Below, in pieces: positions 1 to 9,442 of a stretch of 64,000 nucleotides of DNA (positions are counted from its first letter, which is position 1; each line of letters opens with the position of its first letter). The notes under the pieces were generated by a model, which saw only the letters and a list, made by a program, of their open reading frames with translations, had not been told where the DNA came from and did not search any database. Both the position numbers and the translations under genes were made by a program. This DNA is from Gammaproteobacteria bacterium (GTDB taxonomy: Bacteria > Pseudomonadota > Gammaproteobacteria > Ga0077536), in contig JAJFJQ010000028.1 of the NCBI GenBank assembly GCA_021773835.1, forward strand, positions 1 to 64,000, read 5' to 3'.

Positions 1-3000
1 TTGATGACGCAAGGTCCGTCCACTCAACCAGTGCGTACTACCGGTTACGATCAGATCCGCACCCGGCGCTATCACTGTCTCTCCACTACCCGACTGCGTA
101 CCACCACTCCACGTATAACGATCCGTCGCCGTCACAATGCCGTCTCCCCGCAACGTTCCACCCGTGTGCGTCAGCGATTCGATGATGGCGAGATTCGATA
201 TGTCCAGGACTCCTCCGGTGATGCGGATCAATTCCTGACTATCGAGACTGTCGATCACCGGATTGGTCGTGCTCACGGTAATTGTGAGTTCACCCAGCTG
301 GTTGATGTGAACGATGTCGCCTGCAATCGGCACGGTGCCGCCCGACCAATTCGCACCCACATTCCAATTGCCGCTGACGTCGCTGATCCAACTCTTGATG
401 CTACCGATGACATCAACTTCTAGCGTCGCACCGGCAGCAGCTACCGTCGGCGGTTCGAGAAAGGTGACCCCGAGCGGTGCCGCGACGACGAGCGATGCAT
501 CAACGTCAGAACACGTACCCGTGCACGACAGGAAATCGTAGGTGTCACCACTTGTGGGAATGTAGCCACCGAATAAGTGCGTCTCGATCGTCCCCTCAAG
601 TTCTAGATCACCGATAATAATCACCTGATCGTAGTCGGTACCGGCGATCGCGGCGCCGCCCAGATCGAGTTCGATAACCGAACTCGTTCCGAGGGCTAGT
701 CCGCCATCGATCGTCAACGCACCCGGCGACGCACCCGGTTCGAGCCGACCATTGTTAACAAGAGAGATATCGACATCAGTGGCGTCAATCGTCCCATTGC
801 CAGAGAGAACGGCGCCAACGGCGTTAGTAAAAATTAGCGGCGTAGACCCGGTCAGCGTAACGCTGGCACCAGCCCCGACATCGAGGAAACCGTGGTTTGC
901 ATTGGTTCGGCCGGCAGCAGCGGTGAGGGTCAGGTCGCCACTCATCACGGCCGTCGTCGCTTCGGCCTGATTGAGAAAATCAATATCAAAGGTCACGGCT
1001 GCGGCGTTTGTGGTCAACGTCCCGTGGTTGTGCAGCAGTTCGGTACTGCCCGCGCCACTGATCACAGCATTCGCATCGATATTCAAATCGCCGCCGACTT
1101 CGTTGATGACTAACGCACCGTCACTCAGGGCAAACGACTCGCCTGCTAGGAAATCAATCGTCATCACGCCGCGGTTGCGCAAGGTACGCGTCTGCAATGT
1201 CGCCCCAGCACCACTCAAAGTCAGGGCACCGGCTGCCGTTACCTGCGTCTCGCCCGCGCCTTCCATTGAACCGGCACTCCAGGATCCGGTGCCTAAGATG
1301 CTCAAAATCGCATCCCCCGTGACCGTACCGCCGGAGAGATCAAAGTCGACCGTCGTCACTGCTGCTGCGACGTCCAGCGTTCCAGCGGTGACATTTAATG
1401 TAGTAAAGGTAGGACTATTCGCAAACGTGAGCGTTCCGCCGTCCAAACCGGTGACGCCAAGCGGCGCCACGCTCGCCCCGGCATCGAATGTGGTCGTCCC
1501 GCTGCTAAACGTCAAATCGCCGTCGCCGCTAATACTCGATGTCGCGGTAAATGTGTTGGCGCTAGCACCGGCAGCGATCGCCATTTCGGCGCCGGCAGCG
1601 ATGTTGAAATCACCATCCTGGGTACCGGCGCCCGCGAGGGTGAGCGATCCGGTGTCGATATCAACGACGCTATTGAGCGTCGTGTTGAAGTCCGGCAACA
1701 CCGTTAACGTCCCCCCCGTCTTCATGAGGATCCCGTCGTTATTGATCGTCAGCGACGTGCCGAAAACCGCGTCGTCTTGGATGTCAAAGATGCGGTCGGT
1801 AAGATTAAACATCGTACCGACGCCGTCGATCGTGCCGGTTGCTGCGGTGAGGACATTGATCGTACCCGAACTCGTCAACGTGCCATCGAGCGTCTTCGTA
1901 CCAGCGCCGATGAAATCGAGAACGGCGCCGCCGGCGATACCCGTCTCAAGGTCGAGGACTCCCGCTGTCCAATCCATCTGGGTCGCGACGGTCAAGCCAC
2001 CGGCACCGGTGATAGTACCGCCGGTAAAAGTCAGTACGTCAAACAAGGTATTCCCGTCGAACGATTGCGTACCACTAGAGACGGTGATATTTGCCGCGCG
2101 AAAATCAGCAGAAATGGTTCGCGATCCCGTGAGCGTCACGATTCCTGAACCGACGCTGCGGGCATCCAGTAAGCCGCCGCCCAGATCAATGTCCGCGTTG
2201 ATCGCAATAGCGCCCGCGCCACTTGCGTCGCTATCTGCTTCAAGGATCAGATCGAGTGATTGCCCGCCGGGAGTGGTATCCACAATCGGCGAATTGAGGT
2301 TGATGTCGTTGTGCGCAGAAAGCGTAAGGGTGTTTGAATCAATCGTGTCGTCAAGTTCGAGCAAAGCATTGAGATTGATGTTGCCGAGTTCCGAGCTCGT
2401 GCCCGCGGTACCGGTCGTAACAGTGACGTTCGCGCCGCCGCTAAGCGCGGCCTCGATTAAATCAACGCCCAAATTCGCGCCGTCGGCGATTGTCGCGAAC
2501 GGATCGGTCGCATTAATGCCGGTATTGCCACCACCTGCAACGATATTGATGTTGTTGGGATCGATCAGCCACGTGCCGCCCTCCCCATTCGCTGCAGTAA
2601 CGTCCGGGGTCGAGCTTATTGCGAGGTTTTCTTTGGCGGAGGTCTCGACGAAACCGCCGTTGCCACCGGCAGTACCACCCCGTGCGCTGATCGCCCCGTC
2701 GATCACGGTCGTGTCGTCGGACCAGACAATCACGCGCCCGCCATTACCGGTAACCGTCGCATCAGCTGAAATTTCGCTGGCTCCGTCGATGACGGTGATC
2801 TCGGCATTACGCACATCCGGATTAGCGCCTTGGTAATCCCCGCCAATCCGGATCCCGCCGCCGTCGCCGCCATCGGCATTGACCGTGGCACCGACGAGCG
2901 CAACCTTCTCCCCAAGGATGTCGATTTGTCCACCCGGCCCGGTGCTGCCACGAGCGAGGACATCACCATCAACTCTCGTGTCGCCGTCAGCGCTTTCTAT

Positions 3001-3840
3001 CTTGATCGAACCGCCAGCGGCTCCGGAGGCAGAGACGATACTACTGGGGGCAACGGTTAAATTTTCCTTGGCAAAAAGAACTACCGCGCCGGTGTCATCA
3101 ATGGTCAAGCTATCGGCTCGGATCTCACCTTTGTGCGTTAGTGTGCCAGCGAAAACCTCTGCAGCGCCGCCGCGTGTAATCAGCGCGCCGAGATTAAGAA
3201 CGTTGTCGTCAGGTGCCTGGACATCGAAGTGCAAGCCATTGCCGTCGAGACTGGAGATCGTGATCTTGCGACCCGCTGCAAGCACGATTCGGCCACCATC
3301 GGATTCAATAACTCCGCTGTTTTCAATATCGGGCGCAAGCAGGTAGACGTCACCGTTTTTACCCGCCTTGATAAAGCCTCGGTTAACGATTGGGCCGCTG
3401 CTCGCGTCACCTTCGAACTTCATCTCGCCTTTGAGGAAATTTTCGTTGGTAATATCTAATGTCGAGGCGAGAAAGCCCGCCGTGTCGATCACCGCACCGT
3501 TTCCGATCACAATACCGTTCGGATTGATCAGAAAAACGCGACCATTCGATGCAAGCTGCCCAAGGATCTGCGAACTCAACCCGCCGGTAACTCTATTCAG
3601 GACCGCGCTAGCCGAAGACGGCTGGACAAAGCGGGTTAGTTCTCCCGGTTGGATCGAGAAATCTCGCCAGTTGATTATCGCGTTAGCCGAATTGGTGATC
3701 TGCAGCTGCCCGGGAACGGGCACCTGAAACGAGGCATTGCCGTGCACAACCTGCGGCCCGACCGGATTTGCTGTCGCCGTGGAGATGACCAGGGCAAACG
3801 TACAAAATCCATGAACAAATTGTACGAAGCGATTTTTCAC
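1..3840 (-). CDS. Filamentous-haemagglutinin-like two-partner-secretion exoprotein (TpsA), C-terminus beyond left edge
   Basis: The minus frame stays open from a GTG at 3840 to the left edge (1280 codons, incomplete). The start follows an AGGGAAAAGG purine tract. Residues 1-24 form a signal peptide ending TATA. The TPS secretion domain follows: NRVTGG at 82-87, and RVFLINPNGI at 101-110 carries the NPNGI hallmark. The rest is low in Cys, rich in Gly, Ala, Thr and Val, and reads as beta-helix repeats. Near the left edge are SGNWNVGANWSGG, TGGTLRGDGIV and TWSGGTQSGSG, typical of large adhesins. Such proteins cross the outer membrane through a TpsB pore and act in adhesion or contact-dependent interactions. 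No tpsB is visible upstream; it could lie outside the window. The effector or adhesin identity is unknown because the C-terminus is missing. Confidence 0.88.
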   Translation of the reverse strand, partial: MKNRFVQFVHGFCTFALVISTATANPVGPQVVHGNASFQVPVPGQLQITNSANAIINWRDFSIQPGELTRFVQPSSASAVLNRVTGGLSSQILGQLASNGRVFLINPNGIVIGNGAVIDTAGFLASTLDITNENFLKGEMKFEGDASSGPIVNRGFIKAGKNGDVYLLAPDIENSGVIESDGGRIVLAAGRKITISSLDGNGLHFDVQAPDDNVLNLGALITRGGAAEVFAGTLTHKGEIRADSLTIDDTGAVVLFAKENLTVAPSSIVSASGAAGGSIKIESADGDTRVDGDVLARGSTGPGGQIDILGEKVALVGATVNADGGDGGGIRIGGDYQGANPDVRNAEITVIDGASEISADATVTGNGGRVIVWSDDTTVIDGAISARGGTAGGNGGFVETSAKENLAISSTPDVTAANGEGGTWLIDPNNINIVAGGGNTGINATDPFATIADGANLGVDLIEAALSGGANVTVTTGTAGTSSELGNINLNALLELDDTIDSNTLTLSAHNDINLNSPIVDTTPGGQSLDLILEADSDASGAGAIAINADIDLGGGLLDARSVGSGIVTLTGSRTISADFRAANITVSSGTQSFDGNTLFDVLTFTGGTITGAGGLTVATQMDWTAGVLDLETGIAGGAVLDFIGAGTKTLDGTLTSSGTINVLTAATGTIDGVGTMFNLTDRIFDIQDDAVFGTSLTINNDGILMKTGGTLTVLPDFNTTLNSVVDIDTGSLTLAGAGTQDGDFNIAAGAEMAIAAGASANTFTATSSISGDGDLTFSSGTTTFDAGASVAPLGVTGLDGGTLTFANSPTFTTLNVTAGTLDVAAAVTTVDFDLSGGTVTGDAILSILGTGSWSAGSMEGAGETQVTAAGALTLSGAGATLQTRTLRNRGVMTIDFLAGESFALSDGALVINEVGGDLNIDANAVISGAGSTELLHNHGTLTTNAAAVTFDIDFLNQAEATTAVMSGDLTLTAAAGRTNANHGFLDVGAGASVTLTGSTPLIFTNAVGAVLSGNGTIDATDVDISLVNNGRLEPGASPGALTIDGGLALGTSSVIELDLGGAAIAGTDYDQVIIIGDLELEGTIETHLFGGYIPTSGDTYDFLSCTGTCSDVDASLVVAAPLGVTFLEPPTVAAAGATLEVDVIGSIKSWISDVSGNWNVGANWSGGTVPIAGDIVHINQLGELTITVSTTNPVIDSLDSQELIRITGGVLDISNLAIIESLTHTGGTLRGDGIVTATDRYTWSGGTQSGSGETVIAPGADLIVTGSTHWLSGRTLRHQ

Positions 3841-4231
3841 GATTGCGCCTTTTCCCTAACGACGTGCCTCGCGCCCCCGGCCACGTCGTTGTGCCGGTGA
3901 CCCGGCTTATTTTTTTGTTTACCACATGATGTGGGATGCCTAGGCCCGTCGTTCAGGGGGCTAGTGCCTACGCCACTCATCCTACCGAAACCGCGAGCAA
4001 CGCCTCGTTTAGCGTCTATCGCCAAAACAGGTAGGCGGACACCCGTTTATAACATCAAATCGCGGGCATTTCCGCCTGTCAGGCCCACCCGTCCGATTCG
4101 GGTGCTGCGCCAAGGGAGATTTTACGTAGTTGTTTTTATTAGCGTTTTTCTGTGTGACCGATTTACCTACTTAAAGGCGACCGTGTTGTTGCCGCTACCA
4201 ACACATGCACCAGTACTGGCGGCACCATCGA
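3841..4231. other. Non-coding stretch between divergent genes
   Basis: About 390 bp separate the minus-strand exoprotein from the plus-strand lipoprotein, so promoters for both should lie here. Apart from the leader hairpin at 3858-3890 I see no convincing sigma70 boxes, riboswitch, RNA gene or conserved small ORF. The short ORFs here lack a ribosome-binding site and recognisable composition. Confidence 0.6.
3858..3890 (-). promoter_or_regulatory. Perfect 9-bp hairpin in the leader of the TPS exoprotein
   Basis: AACGACGTG (3858-3866) and CACGTCGTT (3882-3890) are perfect reverse complements around a 15-nt GC-rich loop. In the minus-strand transcript the stem ends directly before the AGGGAAAAGG ribosome-binding tract, 17 nt from the GTG start. 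It could modulate translation or be a protein-binding dyad. No known riboswitch consensus was recognised. Confidence 0.45.
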
Positions 4232-4624
4232 ATGAAACTAATAAAAGCGTACCTCATGTCAATTGGCCTGGTCCTCGCCGGATGCGCTGGCGGTGAGGCG
4301 CGCCCACCGGCTCGGACCGGTACGGTGCTCAATGTCTATTCAAATCCCGCTCCAGGCCTATTTATCGAGTCTCGTTTGGCCGGTGCGGCTATCGGTAGCC
4401 CACGTTGGATCCAAGTCGATTTGCACCCCACTCGAGACGCAACTGCTCAGTTAGCAACCGCTCGATTAGCGCCTGGCATCAAGGTCGAATCAGGCGACAT
4501 GGTGCGTGTTCGATTGAAATCCCAGGATTCGCACAGACTGCAGATCCCAATTAGCCCGGACCATGTTGTGGAGGCACTAGGCACCGATGAGCATGCCATT
4601 GCGTCATTGCTCAAACGCCACTAA
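4232..4624 (+). CDS. Small predicted lipoprotein, unknown function
   Basis: A 130-residue protein starting MKLIKAYLMSIGLVLAGC. The hydrophobic stretch ending LVLAGC is a lipobox, so the mature protein should be a Cys-anchored lipoprotein. An ATG at 4205 is in frame, but its extra residues (HQYWRHH) would spoil the signal peptide. The mature part is about 110 residues with no motif I recognise; it ends with a charged ALGTDEHAIASLLKRH tail. It is transcribed divergently from the TPS exoprotein. No function is proposed. Confidence 0.7.
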   Translation: MKLIKAYLMSIGLVLAGCAGGEARPPARTGTVLNVYSNPAPGLFIESRLAGAAIGSPRWIQVDLHPTRDATAQLATARLAPGIKVESGDMVRVRLKSQDSHRLQIPISPDHVVEALGTDEHAIASLLKRH

Positions 4625-4721
4625 TAACCCGCAGACACGATCTTTAGCAAAATACTTTGCCTACCGCACTCAAGCGGCTACCCTGCGCGCTCCAAAATAA
4701 ACCGCAATTAGGAGAATGCCC

Positions 4722-5567
4722 GTGGACCTTGGTGTGATGATTTTCCCCACCGACAAGTCGATACAACCCATTCAGTTGGCGAAAGAAGCTGAAGCTCGTG
4801 GTTTCGAATCCCTTTGGTTTCCAGAACATAGCCATATTCCCACCAGCCGAGAGACCCCGTGGGGCGGCATGAAAAATGCACCACCATTGCCCGAGCAATA
4901 TTGGCGATCACACGATCCCTTCGTCGCACTCGGAGCTTGCGCAGCGGTGACGGAAAAGCTTCGGCTCGGCACCGGGATCACGCTGGTTGCTCAACGCGAT
5001 CCAATTTGGCTGGCAAAGGAATGCGCTAGCCTCGATATGATTTCGAACGGCCGCTTTGAACTCGGGGTTGGCTACGGTTGGTGTGTCGAGGAGATGCGTA
5101 ACCACGGCCTCGATTTTAAACAGCGGCGTAGCATCCTGCGTGAAAACGTGTTGCTAATGAGAGAACTTTGGACTAAAGACGAAGTGAGTTTCTCCGGAGA
5201 ACATATTCAATTTGAGGAAAGTTGGGCATGGCCGAAACCGGTGCAAAAACAACTCCCGGTGGTCATGGGAGGTGCGGCTGGGCCTAAAACCGCCGCGCAT
5301 ATCGCAGAGTTCTGCGATGGCTGGATGCCTATCGGAGGCGCCTATGAATTTGACGGCGGCTTGGCTGAGATCAAAAAAGCCTGCGATGCCATCGGCCGCG
5401 ACCCGGCGACGATCGACATCGGTATATTCTACGCGGTGAAGTTCGATGCCGATCTAATTAAAGAGCACGCTGACAAAGGCGCCAAACGTGGGATCCTACC
5501 GCTGCCGTCCGAAGGCCCAGATGTCGTGCTGAAATTGCTAGACGATTATGCCAAGCATTTGAGTTAG
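4722..5567 (+). CDS. Luciferase-like (LLM class) F420/FMN-dependent oxidoreductase
   Basis: A 281-residue TIM-barrel oxidoreductase of the bacterial luciferase-like family. Visible signatures are FESLWFPEHSHIP near the N-terminus, LRLGTGITL, LDMISNGRFELGVGYGW and the C-terminal DGWMPIGG region, the pattern of the Rv2161c-like F420-dependent subgroup. An in-frame ATG at 4716 lies only one base after AGGAG (4710-4714), whereas the GTG at 4722 has a 7-base spacing, so I choose GTG. Proteins of this group move hydride or oxygen using F420H2 or FMNH2; the substrate cannot be read from sequence. It is convergent with the next gene. Confidence 0.88.
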   Translation: MDLGVMIFPTDKSIQPIQLAKEAEARGFESLWFPEHSHIPTSRETPWGGMKNAPPLPEQYWRSHDPFVALGACAAVTEKLRLGTGITLVAQRDPIWLAKECASLDMISNGRFELGVGYGWCVEEMRNHGLDFKQRRSILRENVLLMRELWTKDEVSFSGEHIQFEESWAWPKPVQKQLPVVMGGAAGPKTAAHIAEFCDGWMPIGGAYEFDGGLAEIKKACDAIGRDPATIDIGIFYAVKFDADLIKEHADKGAKRGILPLPSEGPDVVLKLLDDYAKHLS

Positions 5568-5600
5568 CGCAATTGGCGCAAAAGCGCTTGTGGTGGTCCG

Positions 5601-6602
5601 TTAATCGCCGGCGACAATAATTTTTCCTACCTGTTGGTTGCTAGCCATGTGTTGGTATGCGGCCGCAGCGTCGGCGAGCGGAAACACCCGGTCGATGACC
5701 GGTACATAAGTACCGTTTTCAAGACCGGCATTAATATCGGCGAGTGCTCGGGCCGTGCGATCCGAATGCTGAAACAGATTAAATAATAAATGGAATCCAC
5801 ACACGCGTAGACCCTTACCAATCGTCGGGTATAAGGGAAACACGGTATCGCTTGTCGACAAGAATCCATACTCAACGATCGTCGCCTCAACCGCTGCCCC
5901 GTTGCAAAGCGTCTCGAGAAATGGCCCAGCGATCGGATCAAAGGCGATGTCGAATCCCCTGCCGTCGGTTATCTCCATGACCCGCGCCGCAAAATCTTCC
6001 TCCTCGGTTGCGATCAAGTGATCCGCACCTGCGGCCATGATCGCATCTTTTTTTGAGGTGCCGCGTGAGGTCGCAATTACGGTGGCGCCATGCGCCTTGG
6101 CGATCTGTATCGCCGGCAAACCAACGCTCGAACTCGCAGCAGTAATAACGACGACCTGACCCGCGCTTGGCTCCATGCCGCCAACTTCGACCAATCCGCC
6201 ATACGCCGTTGGATACGCCATCCAAATCGCCGCCGCGTGCTCGAAACTAATGCTGCGAGGCTTTGCAACGAGAGCGGCGACCGGCACCAGCGCGATTTCG
6301 CCAACGACGCCGTACTCAACCGCCGACATGTTCGGCGTAATAGACACCTCGTCGCCCACTTTATAATCCGCGACGTCGGGACCAACCTCGACGATGATCC
6401 CGGCACCTTCAAGTCCGATCCGGGATGGAAGCTCCGGTTGGAGTAAATACTCCCCTTGCAAAAACATATACTCCGCGCGGTTCAGTCCCGCAGCCTTTAC
6501 ATCGACAAGGACTTCTCCAGGACCCGGGGAGACGGGCTGTTCATCAAATATTTTGATGTTCTCAGGTCCGCCTATTGCGTCAAAACGCGCGATTTTCGCC
6601 AT
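5601..6602 (-). CDS. Medium-chain dehydrogenase/reductase, quinone-oxidoreductase-like
   Basis: A 333-residue MDR protein. The GroES-like N-terminal half (to about residue 120) contains GPGEVLVDVKAAGLNRAEYM and RIGLEGAGIIVEVG. The Glu of GLEGAG replaces the zinc-binding GHE motif, so this is probably the zinc-free quinone oxidoreductase type. The nucleotide-binding half carries AASSSVGLPAIQIAKAHGATVIATS. It likely reduces an enone, quinone or aldehyde with NADPH. AAGGA precedes the ATG. It lies between a luciferase-like oxidoreductase and a glutathione transferase, consistent with electrophile detoxification, but substrate is unknown. Confidence 0.9.
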   Translation of the reverse strand: MAKIARFDAIGGPENIKIFDEQPVSPGPGEVLVDVKAAGLNRAEYMFLQGEYLLQPELPSRIGLEGAGIIVEVGPDVADYKVGDEVSITPNMSAVEYGVVGEIALVPVAALVAKPRSISFEHAAAIWMAYPTAYGGLVEVGGMEPSAGQVVVITAASSSVGLPAIQIAKAHGATVIATSRGTSKKDAIMAAGADHLIATEEEDFAARVMEITDGRGFDIAFDPIAGPFLETLCNGAAVEATIVEYGFLSTSDTVFPLYPTIGKGLRVCGFHLLFNLFQHSDRTARALADINAGLENGTYVPVIDRVFPLADAAAAYQHMASNQQVGKIIVAGD

Positions 6603-6703
6603 ATTATTGCTGTCCTTGTTTCATTGCCGGTCAATTGAGTAGGCGAACCTAAACTGATCATTCGAACGCCGCAAGCTCACCCTGCGGAGATCACACATGT
6701 CGA

Positions 6704-7342
6704 TCAGGATCCAAGCGGTGTCCTATTCGCCCGTGATGCCGTCTGGTAGGCAGACCGCATGCGCAGTCGTTCATGATAGGTCCTAAGGGTTGTCGGTAGC
6801 TCGATTTCTATAGCCACCGACCAATCGAGGCAGGTACCGAGGTGGATGTCTGCCTCACTAAATGCCTCACCAGCGAGATAGCTGCGCCCATCACCAAGCA
6901 CATCTGCTACTACTGCCAACGCGCGTTCTGCATAGGCGTGGGCGGTAGAAACAGCTATTGGTGCGTCGCCGTAGATGTGTGGCAGGCCGGCGTGGCGGCG
7001 AATGACATACAGCGCTGTCGCATCAAGTTCAGTCAAGGTGAAAAAGATCCAGCGGTTTATTGTCGCCTGTTCGGCAGCACCCCATCGCTTTATACCAAAC
7101 GTGTCCATCACGTAACGCGTGATCGCGCCGCTTTCGGTCAGGCTGATATTGGCGTGTTGAAACGCCGGGATTTTACTGCCCGGGCTGACCTGCAAAAAAT
7201 CTCCACGTTCCATCGCGGGTGTGCGCGCGACGATCGGCTCGGTTTGATAATCAAGGCCAAGTTCGTGCAGACACCAATGCACCCGCAACGTGCGTGGTGT
7301 GCCAATGCCCCATACCACAATCTCTGATTTTGGCTCGCGCAT
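6704..7342 (-). CDS. Glutathione S-transferase family protein
   Basis: A 212-residue cytosolic GST. The thioredoxin-like half has GTPRTLRVHWCLHELGLDY, the cis-proline loop SPGSKIPAF, and the glutathione-binding LTESGAI (ES motif). The helical C-terminal half contains the N-capping box region GEAFSEADIHLGTCL. It likely conjugates or isomerises electrophiles with glutathione. AAGGCGG lies just upstream of ATG. The TPRT segment takes the place of the usual Ser/Cys catalytic motif; the exact class is uncertain. Confidence 0.88.
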   Translation of the reverse strand: MREPKSEIVVWGIGTPRTLRVHWCLHELGLDYQTEPIVARTPAMERGDFLQVSPGSKIPAFQHANISLTESGAITRYVMDTFGIKRWGAAEQATINRWIFFTLTELDATALYVIRRHAGLPHIYGDAPIAVSTAHAYAERALAVVADVLGDGRSYLAGEAFSEADIHLGTCLDWSVAIEIELPTTLRTYHERLRMRSAYQTASRANRTPLGS

Positions 7343-7460
7343 GTGCCGCCTTAGTTAGCGTGTCGGGAGAAACAGATGCATCGATCGTACGCTCATGAGG
7401 AAAATTTTGTCGCACGGTAGCCAATACCCTATGCTATCGAAAACCAACGGGGAGACAGCA

Positions 7461-9068
7461 ATGGCGGCGCGGGCAGAACGACGGAGCTTCTGGACTTGGG
7501 GATATGTTTCAGATGAGCCGACTGAGACACAGCGCGTCGCCGCGGCAAAAAACTTGGCGGGGCGGCTAGGTGCGGAAGTCACGCCTCCACCCGTGCCCGA
7601 CATATCGCAAATTAAATTACGTGATCCGCGCATCACGGTGCCATCCAAGTATCAGGCTTGGGTAACAACCGATCATACCGATCGAGTAACGCACACCTAT
7701 GGCGGTCATCCCCTTGAACTGCTTGCCGCCCTGCGTGGGGAGTTTATCAATCCTCCAGACGCGATCGCCCACCCGCGCACTGAAGACGAATTGGAGGCAA
7801 GCCTAAGTTGGTGCGACGAGAACGGTTACACCGCGATACCCTATGGTGGCGGTACGTCCGTGGTATGGGGCGTCAACGTACCCCACAACAGCGCGGCGGC
7901 TGTGACCATCGATCTGGATAACTTAAACAAGGTCATAGAAATCGATGAAGTGTCACGCGCAGGGCGTTTTCAAGCCGGCATACTTGGTCCAGATCTAGAG
8001 GCAGCCCTGCGACCGCAGGGACTCACCTTACGTCATTTTCCGCAAAGCTTTCCTTGGTCCACGGTCGGCGGTTGGGTAGCGACACGCTCCGGCGGGCACT
8101 ATGCGACCAATGGCACGCATATAGACGATTTCGTCGAATCGACCCGGATGCTGTCACCCGCCGGTTGGTTCGAATCACGCCGATTACCGGGGAGCGGCGC
8201 CGGTCCAAGTCCGGACCGGTTGGTGATCGGATCCGAGGGCACTCTTGGCATCATCAGCGAGTGCTGGTTGCGGCTACAAAAACGCCCAAGCTATCGCGCC
8301 ACCGCCGGCGTAATATTTCCAAGCTGGGAGTCCGGCTGTACTGCGGTACGCCATATCGTGCAGACGAAGTTGTGGCCCGCGAACCTGCGCATCCTTGATC
8401 CGGTGGAGGCGGGCAATAATGCCGGGCTCGATGGTACGCAATCGCTTGTGATAATTGGATTCGAGTCTGCGGATGTACCGCAGGGAGAGAACGTCGCCGT
8501 CGCAGTTGCGATCGCCCGCGAGTACGGTGGCATCATCGCCGATGAAAATATCGTGATCGATGATGGACAAGGCAATGCGACTGGACATGCCGGCCCTGTT
8601 GGCGCCTGGCGTAACGCTTTTATAGGCGTGAACGCGGGTCTTACCGCCGGCCTCGGTTTACTCGCGGATACCTTCGAAACCGCGACCACGTGGGATAATT
8701 GGCCTGCCTTTGATGCCACCGTGCGCGAACGCGTCGGCCGCGTACTGCGCGAGACGATGGGAGAAAGCGCGACCTTATCCTGCCGCTTCACCCATGTTTA
8801 CCCCGACGGTCCGGCGCCGTACTACTCATTTAGCGGTATTGCGCCACGCGGCGGTGAAGCCGAAGTTTGGCGGCAGATAAAAGACGAGGCCACCGCGAGC
8901 CTAGTAGATGCCGGTGGCACGGTGACCCACCATCACGCCGTCGGTCGCATGCATGCACAAGGCTGGGCGGAGCAACGTCCACCGCTGTTTGGTGATGTGC
9001 TCAGGAGCGTTAAGGCAACCCTAGATCCGAACGGGATCTTAAATCCGGGGGTTTTATTTAGGCCTTAA
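7461..9068 (+). CDS. FAD-linked oxidase, alkyldihydroxyacetonephosphate synthase-like
   Basis: A 535-residue protein of the vanillyl-alcohol-oxidase/PCMH flavoprotein superfamily. It carries the FAD-binding YGGGTSVVWGV, the long SFPWSTVGGWVATRSGGHYATNGTHIDD segment, DRLVIGSEGTLGII, and the C-terminal YYSFSG and THHHAVGRMH, where the His cluster matches the active-site region of alkylglycerone-phosphate synthases. An ATG 66 bases further upstream is in frame, but GGGGAGA directly precedes 7461. In bacteria such proteins are often broad FAD oxidoreductases; ether-lipid synthesis is not demonstrated. Confidence 0.88.
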   Translation: MAARAERRSFWTWGYVSDEPTETQRVAAAKNLAGRLGAEVTPPPVPDISQIKLRDPRITVPSKYQAWVTTDHTDRVTHTYGGHPLELLAALRGEFINPPDAIAHPRTEDELEASLSWCDENGYTAIPYGGGTSVVWGVNVPHNSAAAVTIDLDNLNKVIEIDEVSRAGRFQAGILGPDLEAALRPQGLTLRHFPQSFPWSTVGGWVATRSGGHYATNGTHIDDFVESTRMLSPAGWFESRRLPGSGAGPSPDRLVIGSEGTLGIISECWLRLQKRPSYRATAGVIFPSWESGCTAVRHIVQTKLWPANLRILDPVEAGNNAGLDGTQSLVIIGFESADVPQGENVAVAVAIAREYGGIIADENIVIDDGQGNATGHAGPVGAWRNAFIGVNAGLTAGLGLLADTFETATTWDNWPAFDATVRERVGRVLRETMGESATLSCRFTHVYPDGPAPYYSFSGIAPRGGEAEVWRQIKDEATASLVDAGGTVTHHHAVGRMHAQGWAEQRPPLFGDVLRSVKATLDPNGILNPGVLFRP

Positions 9069-9071
9069 CCG

Positions 9072-9353
9072 CTATTGATGCCGCGCCATGAAACGTTTGT
9101 ATAGCATCCACGAATAGACCGAGGCCCCCGTCAGCACAAACACCTCTGCGGGAAAAACCATCAGCAGATCGACCCGTCTACCGCAGTCGTTCCCGCAGCG
9201 GCCAAGCGCCCACATTTCATAGCTTACCGGGAGCAACCACAGGACAGAACAAATCAACTGCACATAACGTTTGGAGCGAACGAATAGCACCTGGAAGAAT
9301 ACGACAAATCCAATCGTCGCAAAGATGAATGCGTAATAGATGGAAATAAACAT
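9072..9353 (-). CDS. Small membrane protein, unknown function
   Basis: About 93 residues starting MFISIYYAFIFATIGFVVFFQVLFV, with three likely membrane spans (near residues 5-25, 33-48 and 62-85) and two Cys in GRCGNDCG between spans 2 and 3. The frame is open upstream into the VWA gene's 3' end, but that extension is polar and unlike a leader, so I take the Met before the first span. No family recognised. It may be cotranscribed with the upstream VWA and MoxR genes. Confidence 0.55.
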   Translation of the reverse strand: MFISIYYAFIFATIGFVVFFQVLFVRSKRYVQLICSVLWLLPVSYEMWALGRCGNDCGRRVDLLMVFPAEVFVLTGASVYSWMLYKRFMARHQ

Positions 9354-9442
9354 ACGTTGGGTTGCTGTGTACTTTAACGATTCATTGTAACGCTTGGCTG
9401 ATAGCCGAACGGGATAAGGTTCATTGCATCTTATAGTTAGGG

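Noticed and set aside
971-2836. 621-codon plus-strand frame within the left region
   Set aside because: It lies opposite the minus-strand TPS exoprotein, whose frame has a signal peptide, NPNGI motif and repeats. The plus frame is Ala/Pro/Val/Ser-rich without domains and is an antisense shadow.
3893-3917. GCCGG hairpin followed by TTATTTTTTT on the plus strand
   Set aside because: It resembles an intrinsic terminator, but no plus-strand gene ends before it, and the stem is only 5 bp. I take it as coincidence in the divergent promoter region.
8160-8180. GGTTCGAATC resembling a tRNA T-arm
   Set aside because: It lies inside the FAD-linked oxidase coding sequence and no acceptor or anticodon stem can be drawn around it.
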